This document shows, piece by piece, positions 25,359 to 37,515 of a stretch of DNA of 64,000 bases. Source of the DNA: Mercurialis annua. Its lineage: Eukaryota > Streptophyta > Magnoliopsida > Malpighiales > Euphorbiaceae. The DNA lies in assembly GCF_937616625.2 (NCBI RefSeq), contig NC_065572.1, forward strand, positions 37,413,653-37,477,652, given 5' to 3'. Position 1 is the stretch's first letter. Each line of letters opens with the position of its first letter. The notes under the pieces are model-generated. The model ran no database searches, had not been told where the DNA came from, and saw only the letters and a list, made by a program, of their open reading frames with translations. A program made the translations under genes and the position numbers.

Positions 25359-25461
25359 CTTTTCTGATTTCCCCTTTTTCTTATTTTATTCCTATCGATT
25401 AAAACCTGTAAAATCTACTATTTACAGGTCACATCCAAACATAATTTCCGGAAAAAAAATG
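25359..25461. repeat. Non-satellite spacer, copy 2
   Basis: It has the same landmarks in the same order as 25105-25206, with small differences, and about 150 bp of satellite lies between the copies. The pair therefore arose by duplication of spacer plus monomers. Confidence 0.85.
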
Positions 25462-28400
25462 TTACGAAACAAATCCAAGCGTTTCACCTTTTTCGCGATT
25501 TAAGCCTAACGTTTACAAACTTTACGAAACAAATCCAAACGTTTCCCCTTTTTATCAATTTAAGCCAAACGTTTAAAAACTTTACGAAAAAAATCCAAAC
25601 ATTTCCCCATTTTAGCGATTTAAGCCAAATGTTTAAAACGTCAAGAAACAATCAAAATATTTCACCTTTTTAGCGATTTAAGCTAAAAGTTTAAAACACT
25701 ACGAAACAAATCCAAACGTTTCACTTTTTAGCAATTTAAGCCAAACGTTTACAAACGTTACGAAATATTTTGCTAAATTGCTAAAAAGGTGAAACGTTTG
25801 GATTTGTTTCGTAACGTTTGTAAACGTTTCGCTTAAATCGCTAAAAAGGTGAAACGTTTGGATTTGTTTCGTAACGTTTTAAACATTTGGATTTGTTTTG
25901 TAACGTTTGTAAACGTTTGGCTTAAATCACTAAAAAGGTGAATAGTTTGGATTTGTTTTGAAACGTTAGTAAACGTTTGGCTTAAATCGCTAAAAAGGTG
26001 AAACATCTGGATTTGTTTTCTAATGTTTGTAAACGTTTGGCTTAAATCGCTAAAAAGGTGAAATGTTTGTATTTGTTTCGTAACGTTTTAAACGTTTGGA
26101 TTGGTTTCATAACGTTTTAAACGTTTGGCTTAAATAGATAAAAAGGCAAAACGTTTGGATTTGTTTCCTAACTTTTTAAACGTTTGGATTTGTTTCATAA
26201 CGTTGTAAACGTTTGGATCGGCTTCGTAACGTTTTAAAAGTTTGGCTTAAATCGCTAAAAAGCTAAAACATTTCGATTTGTTTCGTAACATTTGTAAATA
26301 TTTGTCTAAAATCGTTAAAACGGTAATCCGTTTGGATTTGTTTTGTAACGTTTTAAAAGTTTGGCTTAAATCGCTAAAAAGGTGAAACGTTTGGTTTTGT
26401 TTCATAACGTTTGTAAACGTTTGGATTGGTTTTCTAACGTTTTAAACGGTTGGCTTAAATCGCAAAAAAGGTGAAACGTTTGGATTTGTTTCGTAACGTT
26501 TGTAAATGTTTGGCTTAAATCGCTCAAAATGTGAAACGTTTGGATTTGTTTCGTAACGTTTGACTTAAATTGCTAAAAAGGGGAAACGTTTTGTTTTGTT
26601 TCGTAACGTTTGTAAACGGTTGGCTTAAATCGCTAAAACGGTGAAACGTTTGGATTTGTTTTGTAATGTTTGTAAACGTTTCGCTTTAATCGTTAAAAAG
26701 GGGAAACGTTTGGATTTGTTATGAACGTTTTAAACGTTTGGATTGCTTTTGTAGCAATTGTAAACATTTGGCTTAAATCGCTAAAAGGTGAATCGTTTAG
26801 TTTTGTTTCGTAACATTTGTAAACCTTTGGCTTCCATCGTTAAAAACACGGAACGTTTGGATTTGTTTCGTAACCTTTGTAAATGTTTGGCTAAAATTGT
26901 TAAAAAAGTGAAACGTTTGGATTTGTTTGTAAACGTTTTGCTTAACTTTCTAAAAAAGTGAAACACTTGGATTTGTTTCGTAACGTTTAAACATTTGGAT
27001 TTGTTTTCTAACGTTTGTAAACATTTGGCTTAAATCGCTAAAAAGGTGAAACTCTTGGATTTCTTTTGTAACATTTGTACACGTTTAGCTTCAATCGCTA
27101 AAAAGGTGAAATGCTTTGTTTCCTAATGTTTTAAACGTTTGGACTTGTTTAGTAACGTTATAAATGTTTGGATTGGTTTTGTAACGTTTTAAATATTTGT
27201 CTTAAATTGCTAAAAGGTAAAACGTTTGGATTTGTTTCATAACGTTTGTAAACGTTTGGCTTAAATTGCTACGAAGGTTTGTTTCGTAAGGTATGTAAAT
27301 GTTTGGATTGGTTTTGTAATGTTTTACACCTTTGGCTTAAAACGCTAAAAAGGTGAAACGTTTGGATTTGTTTCGTAATGTTTGTAAACGTTTGGCTAAA
27401 ATCGCAAAAAAAGGTGAAATGTTTGGTTTATTTTCGCAACGTTTTAAACGTTTTGCTTAAATCGCTAAAAAGGTGAAATGTTTGGTTTTGTTTCGTAACA
27501 TTTCTAAATGTTTGGATTTGTTTCTTAACCTTTTAAACGTTTGGCTTAAATCGCTAAAAAGGTGAAATGTTTGGATTTGTTTCGCAAGGTTTGTAAACGT
27601 TTGGCTTAAATCACTAAAAAGTTCAAAACGTTTGGTTATTGTAAGGTTTGTAAATGTTTGCCTTCAATTGCTAAAATGGTGAAACGTTGATTTGTTTCGT
27701 AACGTTTGTAAACGTTTGGCTTAAATTTCTAATAAGGGGAAACGTTTGGATTTGTTTCATAACGTTTAAAAACATTTGGCTTAAATCGCTAAAAAGGTGA
27801 AACATTTAGATTTGTTTTATAACGTTTGTAAACGTTTGGTGTCAATCGCTAAAAAGGGGAAACAATTGAATTTGTTATGAACGTTTTAAACATTTCGATT
27901 GGTTTTGTAACGTTTATAAACGTTTGGCTTAAATCGCTAAAAAGGTGAAACGTTTGGTTTTGTTTCGTAACGTTTGTAAACCTTTGGCTTCAATCGTTAA
28001 AAAGGTGAAACATTTGGATTTATTTCGTAACGTTTGTAAACGTTTGGCTTAAATCATTAAAAATGGGAAATGTTTGGATTTGTTTTGTAACGTTTGGCTT
28101 AAATCGCTAAAAAGGTGAAACATTTGGATTCGTTTCGTAATGTTTTAAACGTTTGGATTTGTTTTGTAACGTTTGTAAACGTTTGGCTTAAATCTCTAAA
28201 AAGGTGAAACGTTTGGATTTTGTTTTGTTATGTTTGTAAACGTTTGGCTTAAATCTCTAACAAGGTGAAACATTTGGATTTGTTTCGTAAATTTTTTTAA
28301 ACGTTTGGATTGGTTTTGTAACGTTTTAAACGTTTGGCTTAAATTGCTAAAAAGGAGACACGTTTGGATGTTTTTTGTAACTTTTTTGGTTTCGTGACGT

Positions 28401-29731
28401 TTGTAAACGTTTGGCTTAAATCGCTAAACAGGTCAAACGTTTGGATTTGTTTTGTAATATTTTTGGATTCGTAAAGTTTGTAAACGTTTGGCTTAAATCG
28501 CTAAAAATGTGAAACATTTGGATTTTTTATTAGTAGTATGTGCCCTACGGCCATTTTGTCTGTATACATGTATAAACAAATCCCAATGGCAATGATATGT
28601 ATGTTTTATTTGAACTAAGTGTCTCATCAACTAAGCGTTTATTTATTGCATATTGTCCTTATCACTTTGTGATAGAAAATCTATTCTTAAGGTGTTAAGA
28701 ATATGAGTGATAGATTATATTATACAAGTGATCTAAATAAACGTTCACGATCGATGGGGTCCTACGAATAAGGGCATCGCATTATCCTAAAAAATCTTCA
28801 CCTCTGTTTATTCTCCTGATTAGTAAAGAGTTACTAATTTTAAGAAGTAGTGAGTCTCATACTACTTGATGGGGATCATAATAAAGATATGGACACTCAA
28901 AGGGTTTGAGTGAGTCGAACAAGTGACGCTAGATGACTTATACATGATATTTCATCAAAGTCAATTTAATGTCATCTAGTTCATAATTGTTCATATGTCC
29001 TTTGACTTGCGGTGACACTATCTTGTATATAGGTGATTGTAGTTTGATACTCCTTATCCCTCGATCTTTCATTAGCTAGGGTCGTGGGATGTGTTGGCTC
29101 TAGTTAGTAGTATATGGAGATAGGGGTTTAACCAAGAGAGGATTTATCATTCCGGATGGACGGAGAAAATATTCTATGCTATCTCAAATTGTTCTTGATG
29201 GATGATAAAACCTGCGCAGGTGTATATGACTTACTTAGAAATTCTTTTCTAGTGGAAGTCATATTTATCAAGAATAAGAACCGAGATGAGGTCTTATGAT
29301 CAAGAAAAACAGTGTTTGACTTAACCGTGACACTAGTCGAGATCAGAATCTTAGATGATGGGTATTTTGAGTGTACGGTAATTATGAACATTGGTTCATA
29401 AAGAATGCATCGAAACATTCATATCTAATTGGGGGTCATCATATGTTGCTAGACGTCACTCACGATCTACGAGAATTTATAATTGATGGGATTTAATTAT
29501 TTTATATAAGAAATGTGTTTCTTATGACTCTCGTTGCCATATAGATATGAACCTAGTTAGTCACACACAATAGTGTGTGCAACCGATTGAGTTTACGAGA
29601 GATTTATTTCATATAGACACTAGCATATCTCGAAAACTAATCTAAGATGAAAACAAGTATAAATTAGGGAATAATTTGTAAGAGTTATAAATTAGTAAGC
29701 ACCTAATTGTATTTTATCCAAGTTAATGTGA

Positions 29732-29789
29732 TGATGTCATGTGATGATGTCACGATGATGTCATGCGATGATGTCACGTGATGATGTCA
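29732..29789 (+). promoter_or_regulatory. Tandem TGATGTCA octamers in copia-2 LTR
   Basis: TGATGTCA starts at 29732, 29745, 29756, 29769 and 29782, a regular 11-13-bp period, upstream of the TATA box. In copia-1 the same octamer is present but irregularly spaced. An enhancer role is inferred. Confidence 0.55.
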
Positions 29790-29805
29790 TGTATGTCTCT
29801 GTGTG

Positions 29806-29985
29806 TGACACCTAGCATATGACATGTCAAAAGGTGGCAACACCTATGCTTGATGTGTGAAACCTAGCATGTGACGTGTCAGATGGTGGAAACACCTATG
29901 CTTTGTGTGTGACACCTAGCATATGAGGTGTCGCACGGTGCAACACCTTTGCTTGGTGTGGGACACCTAGCATGTGAGGTGTCAG
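29806..29985 (+). repeat. Tandem repeat upstream of LTR TATA box
   Basis: Three to four units of about 50 bp each contain GTGTGTGACACCTAGCAT, a GTGTC step and then GGTGGCAACACCT or a variant. Copia-1 and the solo LTR carry essentially one unit. The copia-2 3' LTR also has several (about 36598-36755). Confidence 0.8.
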
Positions 29986-30442
29986 AGTTTCCTACAAACT
30001 CTTACCTATAAATAGAGGTTGCCTTTTCTCATTCTATACACACCACACTTAAGAGAGCATATTTAAAGGAGTTCAAGTAGTCATCAATCATATAAAATCT
30101 TGGGGAAAGTTTTTACATACATCCGGACAAAGACATAATTGAGGCGAGAGTTTGAGCTTAGGTTACTCGGCAAGAGGAACTCTTGCAGATTACTTCAAGG
30201 CGGGGATTCAAACGGACGCATACTCATGTGGACGAGCTTGAGGTCGCCGTACTATCGGGACTACAAGAAATGTTAGAAAATCGACATAGGTATTCTTCTT
30301 ACGATTTCTAGATGCGTGTTTTAATTACTAGATGATACAACGATCCATTTATTATTGATATGATTCTGGATCCAGATTGTTGGAATTCCGATTTTGAATT
30401 GAAATATACGATCTGGATCCTCGCGTCCCGCTGCACCAATAG

Positions 30443-30456
30443 TGGTATTAGAGCCA
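30443..30456 (+). other. Primer binding site, copia-2
   Basis: TGGTATTAGAGCCA lies one base after the LTR. It carries a C-to-T change against copia-1. Confidence 0.85.
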
Positions 30457-31548
30457 CAGTATCATCAAGTATTAAAGCTTTACGATTGAATGCATGTATT
30501 AATTATCATGGACTTAAGAATTATTATTAGGCATGTAATTTATAAGTCCAAGGGCTTAGGTCTTGTTTGCAAAAACGAGTAAACGCTATTGTGACATTAA
30601 TATTTTTGATTAAATTATGTCTAGGAGATTGGTACTTAAGTGGTCCGCTCGTGACCCTCAAATCTATCCTGGGATTTTTCTAATGTGATTATTTAACACA
30701 ATACGTGACTCACTTGTGCATGATGTTGTCATCAACAAAACATGCGGAAAAAGTAATCGTTTGTTCATTCTTTTGTGGTTAAAGAATTAGACCTAGGAAG
30801 TCCATAATCATACATGTGTGATTGCATGATTCATTTTAGCTTTAATATATATGAGATGCATGCTAAAATGTGTTGTGGGCTTAGTAAGACCGGAATAACC
30901 TAAAAGCCTAAGATATCTTCCTATAAGTTAAAAGATTAAGTTTATATTGATTAATCATTAACCTGATTTATCAATGGCTCTCCATTGGAGCAATAGACTA
31001 ACACGCTTTGAGTTATCATCTTGTCGTCTATGGATACATAAGGGTGAGATGATATCCTCAAGAGGCCGTTGTTGAGCTTATTGTTAAGCATGATATGTTA
31101 CGGGTGTATCGATATAGTACACGGCAATTAGGCGTACCTCAGTCGTGTATTATTCAAATTGATACATCTTAGTTGATTCAATGGGTTAAACTTAACTAAT
31201 GCAAAAACCCAATAACGACAATAGGTATCTGAGGGTGAAAGCATTAGGAGCCGAAAATGATTGAAACCTCATATGAGGTATGATGAACAAGTGTTGTTCA
31301 CTTGTAGTGCATTGTGATCCCAATAACGGCAATTAGCTGTACCCGAGGGAAAGATCAATGACTACGAGAATTCAATCACCCTATTGAAATCTTTTCCAAC
31401 AAAGATTTACGTTTCCTATTTTGGAAGTGTAGGATTCGAAAAAGATAGTGGGAGGCTATTTTGATAAAGATCAAATCATTATGGTTTAAATATACAACAA
31501 TATAATACTAATTAGAGATCTTTTCTATCTATAGGTTGATAAGATAAG
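30457..31548 (+). other. Untranslated leader of copia-2
   Basis: It is homologous to the copia-1 leader but lacks the A-rich 340-bp part: GCGGAAAAAGT at 30743 continues directly into AATCGTTTG. No gene is seen. Confidence 0.7.
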
Positions 31549-34500
31549 ATGAAATAAAATCCGTTAAGTAGCAGTCGACAATAATCGCTTAGTGGGTCCT
31601 AACTTTGTTGATTGGTTAAGAAATCTCAAAATAGTTCTTGCAAGTGAACACATAGCATATGTTCTTGAGAAAAATGTTCCTGGACGATTCCCGATTGAAG
31701 CACCTCCCGAGGAACATGAGGCATTGCGCAAGTGGAAGTTAGATGGCGAACAAGCCAAGTGCTGTATGTTGGCATCTATGAATAACGAGTTGCAAAAGCA
31801 ACACGAGAAATATCTGGGAGCTCACGAAATATTATTTCACGTACAAGACTTGTATACAGAATCAAGTCGTTTTGCTAGATATGAGATATCTAAGCAATTA
31901 TTTCGGGAGAAGCACTCCGAGGGAAAGGATGTTGGAGAACATGTGAACATGATTCGATGTATCAAACGGCTAGAAGGTCTAGACTTCATCATGGACTTCA
32001 ATCTCCAAACATATATGATCCTTCAATCCCTTCCGAAATCATATGGTAATTGCATCACGAAATATTGTATGAATTGGATAGAATGTACACTTTCCGAGTT
32101 ATCAAACATGTTGATAACTGCTGAAAAGAATAATGTTAAGGGAAAGGAAGTTTCTCTTGTGGTTTCTTCTTCTAGTAAGACTAAGAAGAAGAAAAATAAT
32201 AAAAATATTTTGAAGGCCGAAAAGGCCATTGCGAAAAAGAAGGGCACGTCAAAGAACAAAGGAAAGTGTTTCTTTTGCGAAGGCGAGGAACATTGGAAAT
32301 GAAATTGCCCCAAGTATTTGGAATCCAAGGGAAAGAACAAGAATAATGAAAATTCTGGTGAGGGTGTGTCAATTTCTTGTTATTTCAATTCCAATAACGA
32401 TAGCTCGTCCAAAGCTTGGGTATTAGATACCGGAGCTAGTTCTCACATTTGTTCATCCTTACAGGATCTAGCAAATGAGAGGAAGTTGGACAAGGACGAA
32501 GTGATCTTGAAGCTTGGAAACAACACAAGCGTTGTGGCTAAAGCTATGGGGTCATCTTCTATTTTGTTGTATAAACATGTTTTGTATTTGAACAATGTTT
32601 TGTACTTACCAAACGCTTATAGAAATATCATTTCCATTTCTTGTATGACAAGATTAGGGTATGATTTTCTATTTACAAAGGATATTTGTAAAATTATCTA
32701 TAATAATAAAATTGTTGGTTATAGTTATGTACAAAACGGTCTTTATTGTATAAATGAAGATGTTATCAATACAAATAATGTTTTCAAAATAAATACCATA
32801 AGTAATCAAACCTCGAAACGATTATGGCTCTTACGATTAGGACATATTGTGGAAGATAAACTTAACACGTTGGATAAGATTGGAATTTGAGGTGATTCCG
32901 CATGAATTTCAACTTGTGAGTCATGTCTTAAAGGCAAGATGACCCAATTACCCTTTGTAGGACAAAGTGGTAGAGCCAAAGATGTTTTGGAAATCATACA
33001 TAGTGATGTATGTGGTCTATTTAAAAAAATGGCAGGAGGTGGTTATGTGTACTTTATTACCTTCACCGATGATTTATCACGGTATGGGTATGTTGTTCTT
33101 ATAAAGAACAAGAGTGAAGATTTTGAAAAATTTAAAGACTTCAAAAATGAAGTAAGAAAACCAAATTGGAAAAAGTATTAAAATCCTACAATCTGATCGA
33201 GGAGGTGAATACTTGAGTAAGGAATTTGGTACATTCTTAAAAGAACGCGGTATTATTTCTTAACCGACTCCTCCGAGAACACCACAGTTGAATGGTGTAT
33301 CGGAACGGAGGAATACACATTGTTAGACATGGTACGATCAATGATGAGCTATTCTGATTTACCATTTTATTATGGGGTCATGCACTTCCTTGCGCAAATT
33401 ATATTCTAAATCGAGTACCAACTAAATCCGCTCCGAGAATACCTTATGCGATATGGTGTGGTAAGGAACCAAGTCTCAAGCATATTAAGATTTGGGGATG
33501 TTCGTCATATATCAAAAAGTTGATAACCTACAATTTGGAATCAAGATCAATCACCGGAAGATTCGTTGGTTATTCTAAAGACAGTTTAGGATATTATTTC
33601 TATATCCCATCCGAACAAACAATTGTTGTTACTCGTGATGTATTCTTTCTTGAAAACAATTTATTCAAGAAGGAGACAAAGGATGGAATGTATAATTAGA
33701 TGAGGAGTCGCCCAAAGACCAACAAAATGATAGAATGGAGATTGATCAAACCCATAGTGAACCAGAATTAGTAAAATCTACAAAAACACCTCGAAGATCA
33801 AGTAGAGTATCTTATCCACCGGAGAGATATGGTTTTCTTCGTGATATTCAAGAATTGTTTATTCATAGGGAAAATGATCAAATTGTTGATCCTTCTAATT
33901 ATAAAGAAGCTATATGTGATATAGATTCTTCAAAATGGCTTGAAGTTATGAAATCCGAAATGGATTCCATCTACAGTAACCAAGTTTGGGAGCTAGTCGG
34001 TCCACCCGATGGTATTATACCAATAGGGAACAAATGGATCTTTAAGAGTAAAATTGGTGCTGATGAAAAAGTGGAGACTTTTAAAGCTAGGCTTGTTGCA
34101 AAAGGGTTTCGCCAAAGGTAACGAGTCGATTATGAAGAGACTTTCTCGCCTGTAGCAATGCTTAAGTCCATCCGGATTCTTCTTGCCATAGCTTCACATT
34201 TAGCTTATGAGGTTTGGCAAATGGATGTCAAGACCGCATTCCCTAATGGATATATTGAGGAGGAAATCTATATGGAACAACATAGGGTTTTGAATCCGAA
34301 GAAGGTTCCAAGGTATGTATGTTGAAACAATCCATATATGGATTGAAGCAAGCTTCGAGAAGTTGGAATCGTCGTTTTGATGAAGCTATAAAGAGTTACG
34401 AGTTTATCAAAAACGAAGATGAACCATGTGTTTACAAGAAGGTTAGTGGGAGCGCAATCACGTTCCTATTCTTGCACGTACATGACATCTTAGTAATAGG

Positions 34501-35457
34501 AAATGATGTTCGTATGTTAACCTCTGTAAGGCTGTGGTTATCCAAAACTTTCTCCATGAAAGACCTTGGAGAAGCAACTTACATTCTCGATATTAAACAC
34601 TATAGAGATAGATCTAAGAGAATAATAGGTCTCTCCCAAAGGCTCTACTTAGAAAAGATATTGAAGAAGTTCAATATGGAAAATTCTAAGAGAGGACTGA
34701 TTCCCGTTAGGCATAGAATTCACCTTTCAAAAGATATGTCTCCAAAGACATATGAGGAAAGAGATGAAATGGCAAAGATACCATATCTTCGGCAATTAGT
34801 AGTCTTAAGTACGCTATGTTGTGTACAAGGCCAGATATTGCCTATGCGGTTAGTTTGACTAGCCGATATCATTCCAATCCAGGTTTAGGACACTGGATGA
34901 CAATTAAGAGTATCTTTAAGTACTTGAGAAGAACTAAAGATATGATCTTAACATATGGAGGAGGTGATCTAAAAATAGACGGCTTTACAGAGTCAGATTT
35001 TCAATCTGATATAGACGATTGTAAGTCTATATTCGGATTCGGATTCACCTGTAATGGAGGAGCAGTGAGTTGGAAGAGTTCCAAACAAGAAACCACTGCG
35101 GATTCCACTACAGAAGCTGGGTATATTGCGGCATCAAATGATGCAAAGGGAGCTGTTTGCATTAAGAAGTTTGTTTCTGAAATTGGTGTGGTTCCTACCA
35201 TTGAGTCGGCGGTTCCTCTTTTCTGCGACAACAATGGTTCTATAGCCTAGGCAAAGGAACCCCGGTTTCACCAGAAATCCAAACACATAGAAGGGCGCTA
35301 TCATATCATCCGAGAGATTGTTGGAAAGGGAGATGTGTCTCTCCAAAAGATAGCATCAACTGATTACACGGCTGACCCACTAACAAAGCCCATGACCCAA
35401 AGTAATTTAGATATACATCTTGAGGATATAGGGCTTAGATATAGTAGAAAATGGCAC
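31549..35457 (+). pseudogene. Copia-2 gag-pol polyprotein, heavily decayed
   Basis: It is homologous to copia-1 gag-pol. After the ATG at 31549 the third codon is already TAA, and a two-base deletion follows near 31574. Further damage: TGA at 32300 inside the zinc knuckle, TGA at 32888, a plus-one shift near 33160, TAA near 33262, small deletions near 33314 and 33365, TAA at 34119, a one-base deletion near 34280, a shift near 34790 and TAG at 35248. Protease LDTGAS is intact (Asp at 32426). The RT motif reads HVHD instead of YVDD (34475-34486), so catalysis would be lost regardless of frame. RNase H is recognisable at 34816-35250. There is no terminal stop where copia-1 has one. Confidence 0.93.
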
Positions 35458-35474
35458 TAGTGCAAGTGGTAGAT

Positions 35475-37218
35475 TATTAGTAGTACGTGCCCTAGGGCCA
35501 TTTTCTCTGTATAATTGTATAAAAAAATCCCAATGGCAATGATATATATGATTAATTTGAACTAAGTGTCTCATCAACTAAGCGTTTATTTATTGCATAT
35601 TGTCCTTTTCACGTTTTGATAGAAAATCTATTCTTAAGGTGTTAAGAATGTGAGTGATAGATTCAATTATACAAGGACATCACATTATCCCGGAAAGATC
35701 GTCACCTCTGTTTATTCTCCCGATTAGTAAAGAGTTACTAAATATTGGAAGCAGTGAGTCTCATACTACTTGATGGGGGTCAGATTAAGCATATGGACAC
35801 TTAAAGGGTTTGACCGAGTCGAACAAGTGATGTTAGATGACTTTAACATGGTATTTCATCAAAGTCAATTTAATGTAATCTAGTTCATAATTGTATATAT
35901 ATCCTTTGACTTCCGGTGACACTATCTTGTATATAGGTGATTAGAGTTTGATACTCCTTATCCCTGTATCTTTCATGAGCTAGGGTCGCGGGATGAGTTG
36001 ACTCTAGTTAGTTGTATATGGAGATAGGGGTTTAACAAAGAGAGGATTTATCACTCCGGATGGACGGAGAAAAGATTCTATGTTATCTCAAATTGTTCTT
36101 GATGGATGATAAAACCTGCGCAGGTGTATATGACTTACTTATAAATTTTTATATAGTGGAAGTCATATTTATCAAGAATAAGAACTGAGACGAGGTCATA
36201 TGATCAAGACAAACAGTGTTTGACTTAACCGTGACACTAGTCGACATCAGGATCTTAGCTGAAGGTATTTTGAGTGTACGGTAATTATGAACATTGGTTC
36301 ATAAAGAGTGCATCGAAATATTCATATCTAGTTAGGGGTCGTCATATGTTGCTAGACGTCACTCACGATCTACGAGAATTTATAATTAATGGGATTTAAT
36401 TATTTAATATAAGAAAGGTGTTTCATATGACTCTCGTTGCCATATAGATGTGAACATAGTTAGTCACACACATTAGTGTGCGCAACCGATTGAGTTTACG
36501 AGAGATCGATTTCATATAGATACTACCATATCTCAAAAATTAATCTAAGATGAAAAACAAGTATTGTGATTATGTCATGTGATTATGTCATGTACGTCTC
36601 AGTGTGCAACACCTACGCTTGATGTGTGACACCTAGCATGTGATGTGTCAGATGGTGGAAACACCTATGTTTGGTGTGTGACACCTAGCATGTGAGGCGT
36701 CGAATGGTGGCAACACCTTTGCTTGGTGTGTGACACCTAGCATTTGAGGCGTTCGAGTTTCCTAAAAACTCTTGCCTATAAATAGAGGTTGCTTTTGCTC
36801 ATTCTATGCATACCACACTTAAGAGAGGATATTTGAAGCAGTTCAAGTAGTCATCAATCACATAAAAGCTTGGAGAAAGCTTTTACATAAAATCCAAGCA
36901 AAGACATAATCGAGGGGAGCGTTTGAGCTTAGGGTTGCTCGGGAAGAGGAACTCTGGGGGATTACTTCAAGGCGAGGATTCAATTGGACGCATACTCGTG
37001 TGGACGAGCTTGAGGTCGCCGTACTATCGGGACTACAAGAATCATTGGAGAATCGATATAGATAGTCTTCTTACGATTTCTAGATGCGTGCTTTAATTAG
37101 TAGTTGATACGACGATCCATTTATTATTGATATGATCAATTTCTGGATCCGGATTGTTGGAATTCTGATTTTGAATTGAATTATACGTTCCGGACCCTCG
37201 CATCCCGCTGCACCATTA
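35475..37218 (+). repeat. 3' LTR of copia-2
   Basis: It matches the 5' LTR but is about 170 bp shorter. One loss removes the segment around the GATCGATGGGGTCC block near 35675. Another, near 36560, removes the TAAATTAG repeats and most TGATGTCA octamers. It ends CACCATTA where copia-1 has GCCAACA. TATA box at 36777. Confidence 0.9.
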
Positions 37219-37515
37219 TTTGTATTCTAACATTTCCCCCTTGTAGGGATTAAAGCCAAACGTTTACAAATGTTACGAGACAAATCCAAACGTTTCACCT
37301 TTTTAGCGATTTAAGCCAAACGTTTGCAAACGTTACAAAACCAATCCAAATGTTTAAAACGGTACGAAACCAATCCAAACATTTAAGACGTTACGAACAA
37401 ATCCAATCGTTTCACCTTTTTAGCGATTTAAGCCAAACGTTTACAAACGTTAAGAAACAAATCCAAACGTTTCACCTTTTTAGCGATTTAAGCCAAACAT
37501 TTAAAACGTTATGAA
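37219..37515 (-). repeat. 60-bp satellite, block C (left part)
   Basis: Monomers are in reverse orientation and include short units with AAACCAATCC. It ends with ATGAA, the left target duplication of the solo copia LTR. The same monomer series recurs at about 40530-40690. Confidence 0.93.

Larger units (their letters stand above)
21256..28527. repeat. 60-bp satellite, block B
   Basis: Same monomer family as block A. Orientation is forward at about 21256-22446, reverse 22447-22705, forward 22715-23270, reverse 23270-25760 and forward 25765-28527. Two copies of a non-satellite spacer lie at 25105-25206 and 25359-25461. From about 25860 onward many monomers are joined by an extra 29-bp half-unit ending in a GTTTTAAACGTTT variant. 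Open frames such as 23791-24174 are in-frame monomer translations, not genes. Confidence 0.97.
28528..30441 (+). repeat. 5' LTR of copia-2
   Basis: It starts TATTAGTAG and ends ACCAATA. Five tandem TGATGTCA octamers lie at 29732-29789. A repeat of about 50 bp follows at 29806-29985, and a TATAAATAG box at 30007. Confidence 0.92.
28528..37218 (+). mobile_element. Full-length but old Ty1/copia retrotransposon, copia-2
   Basis: The element is 8691 bp with LTRs 28528-30441 and 35475-37218. It belongs to the same family as copia-1, with matching LTR, leader and gag-pol throughout. LTR ends have mutated (TA...TA instead of TG...CA). The flanks, TTTTT on the left and TTTGT on the right, are an imperfect target duplication. 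It sits in satellite. Gag-pol is broken in many places, and the two LTRs differ by several deletions, so it is older than copia-1. Confidence 0.93.
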
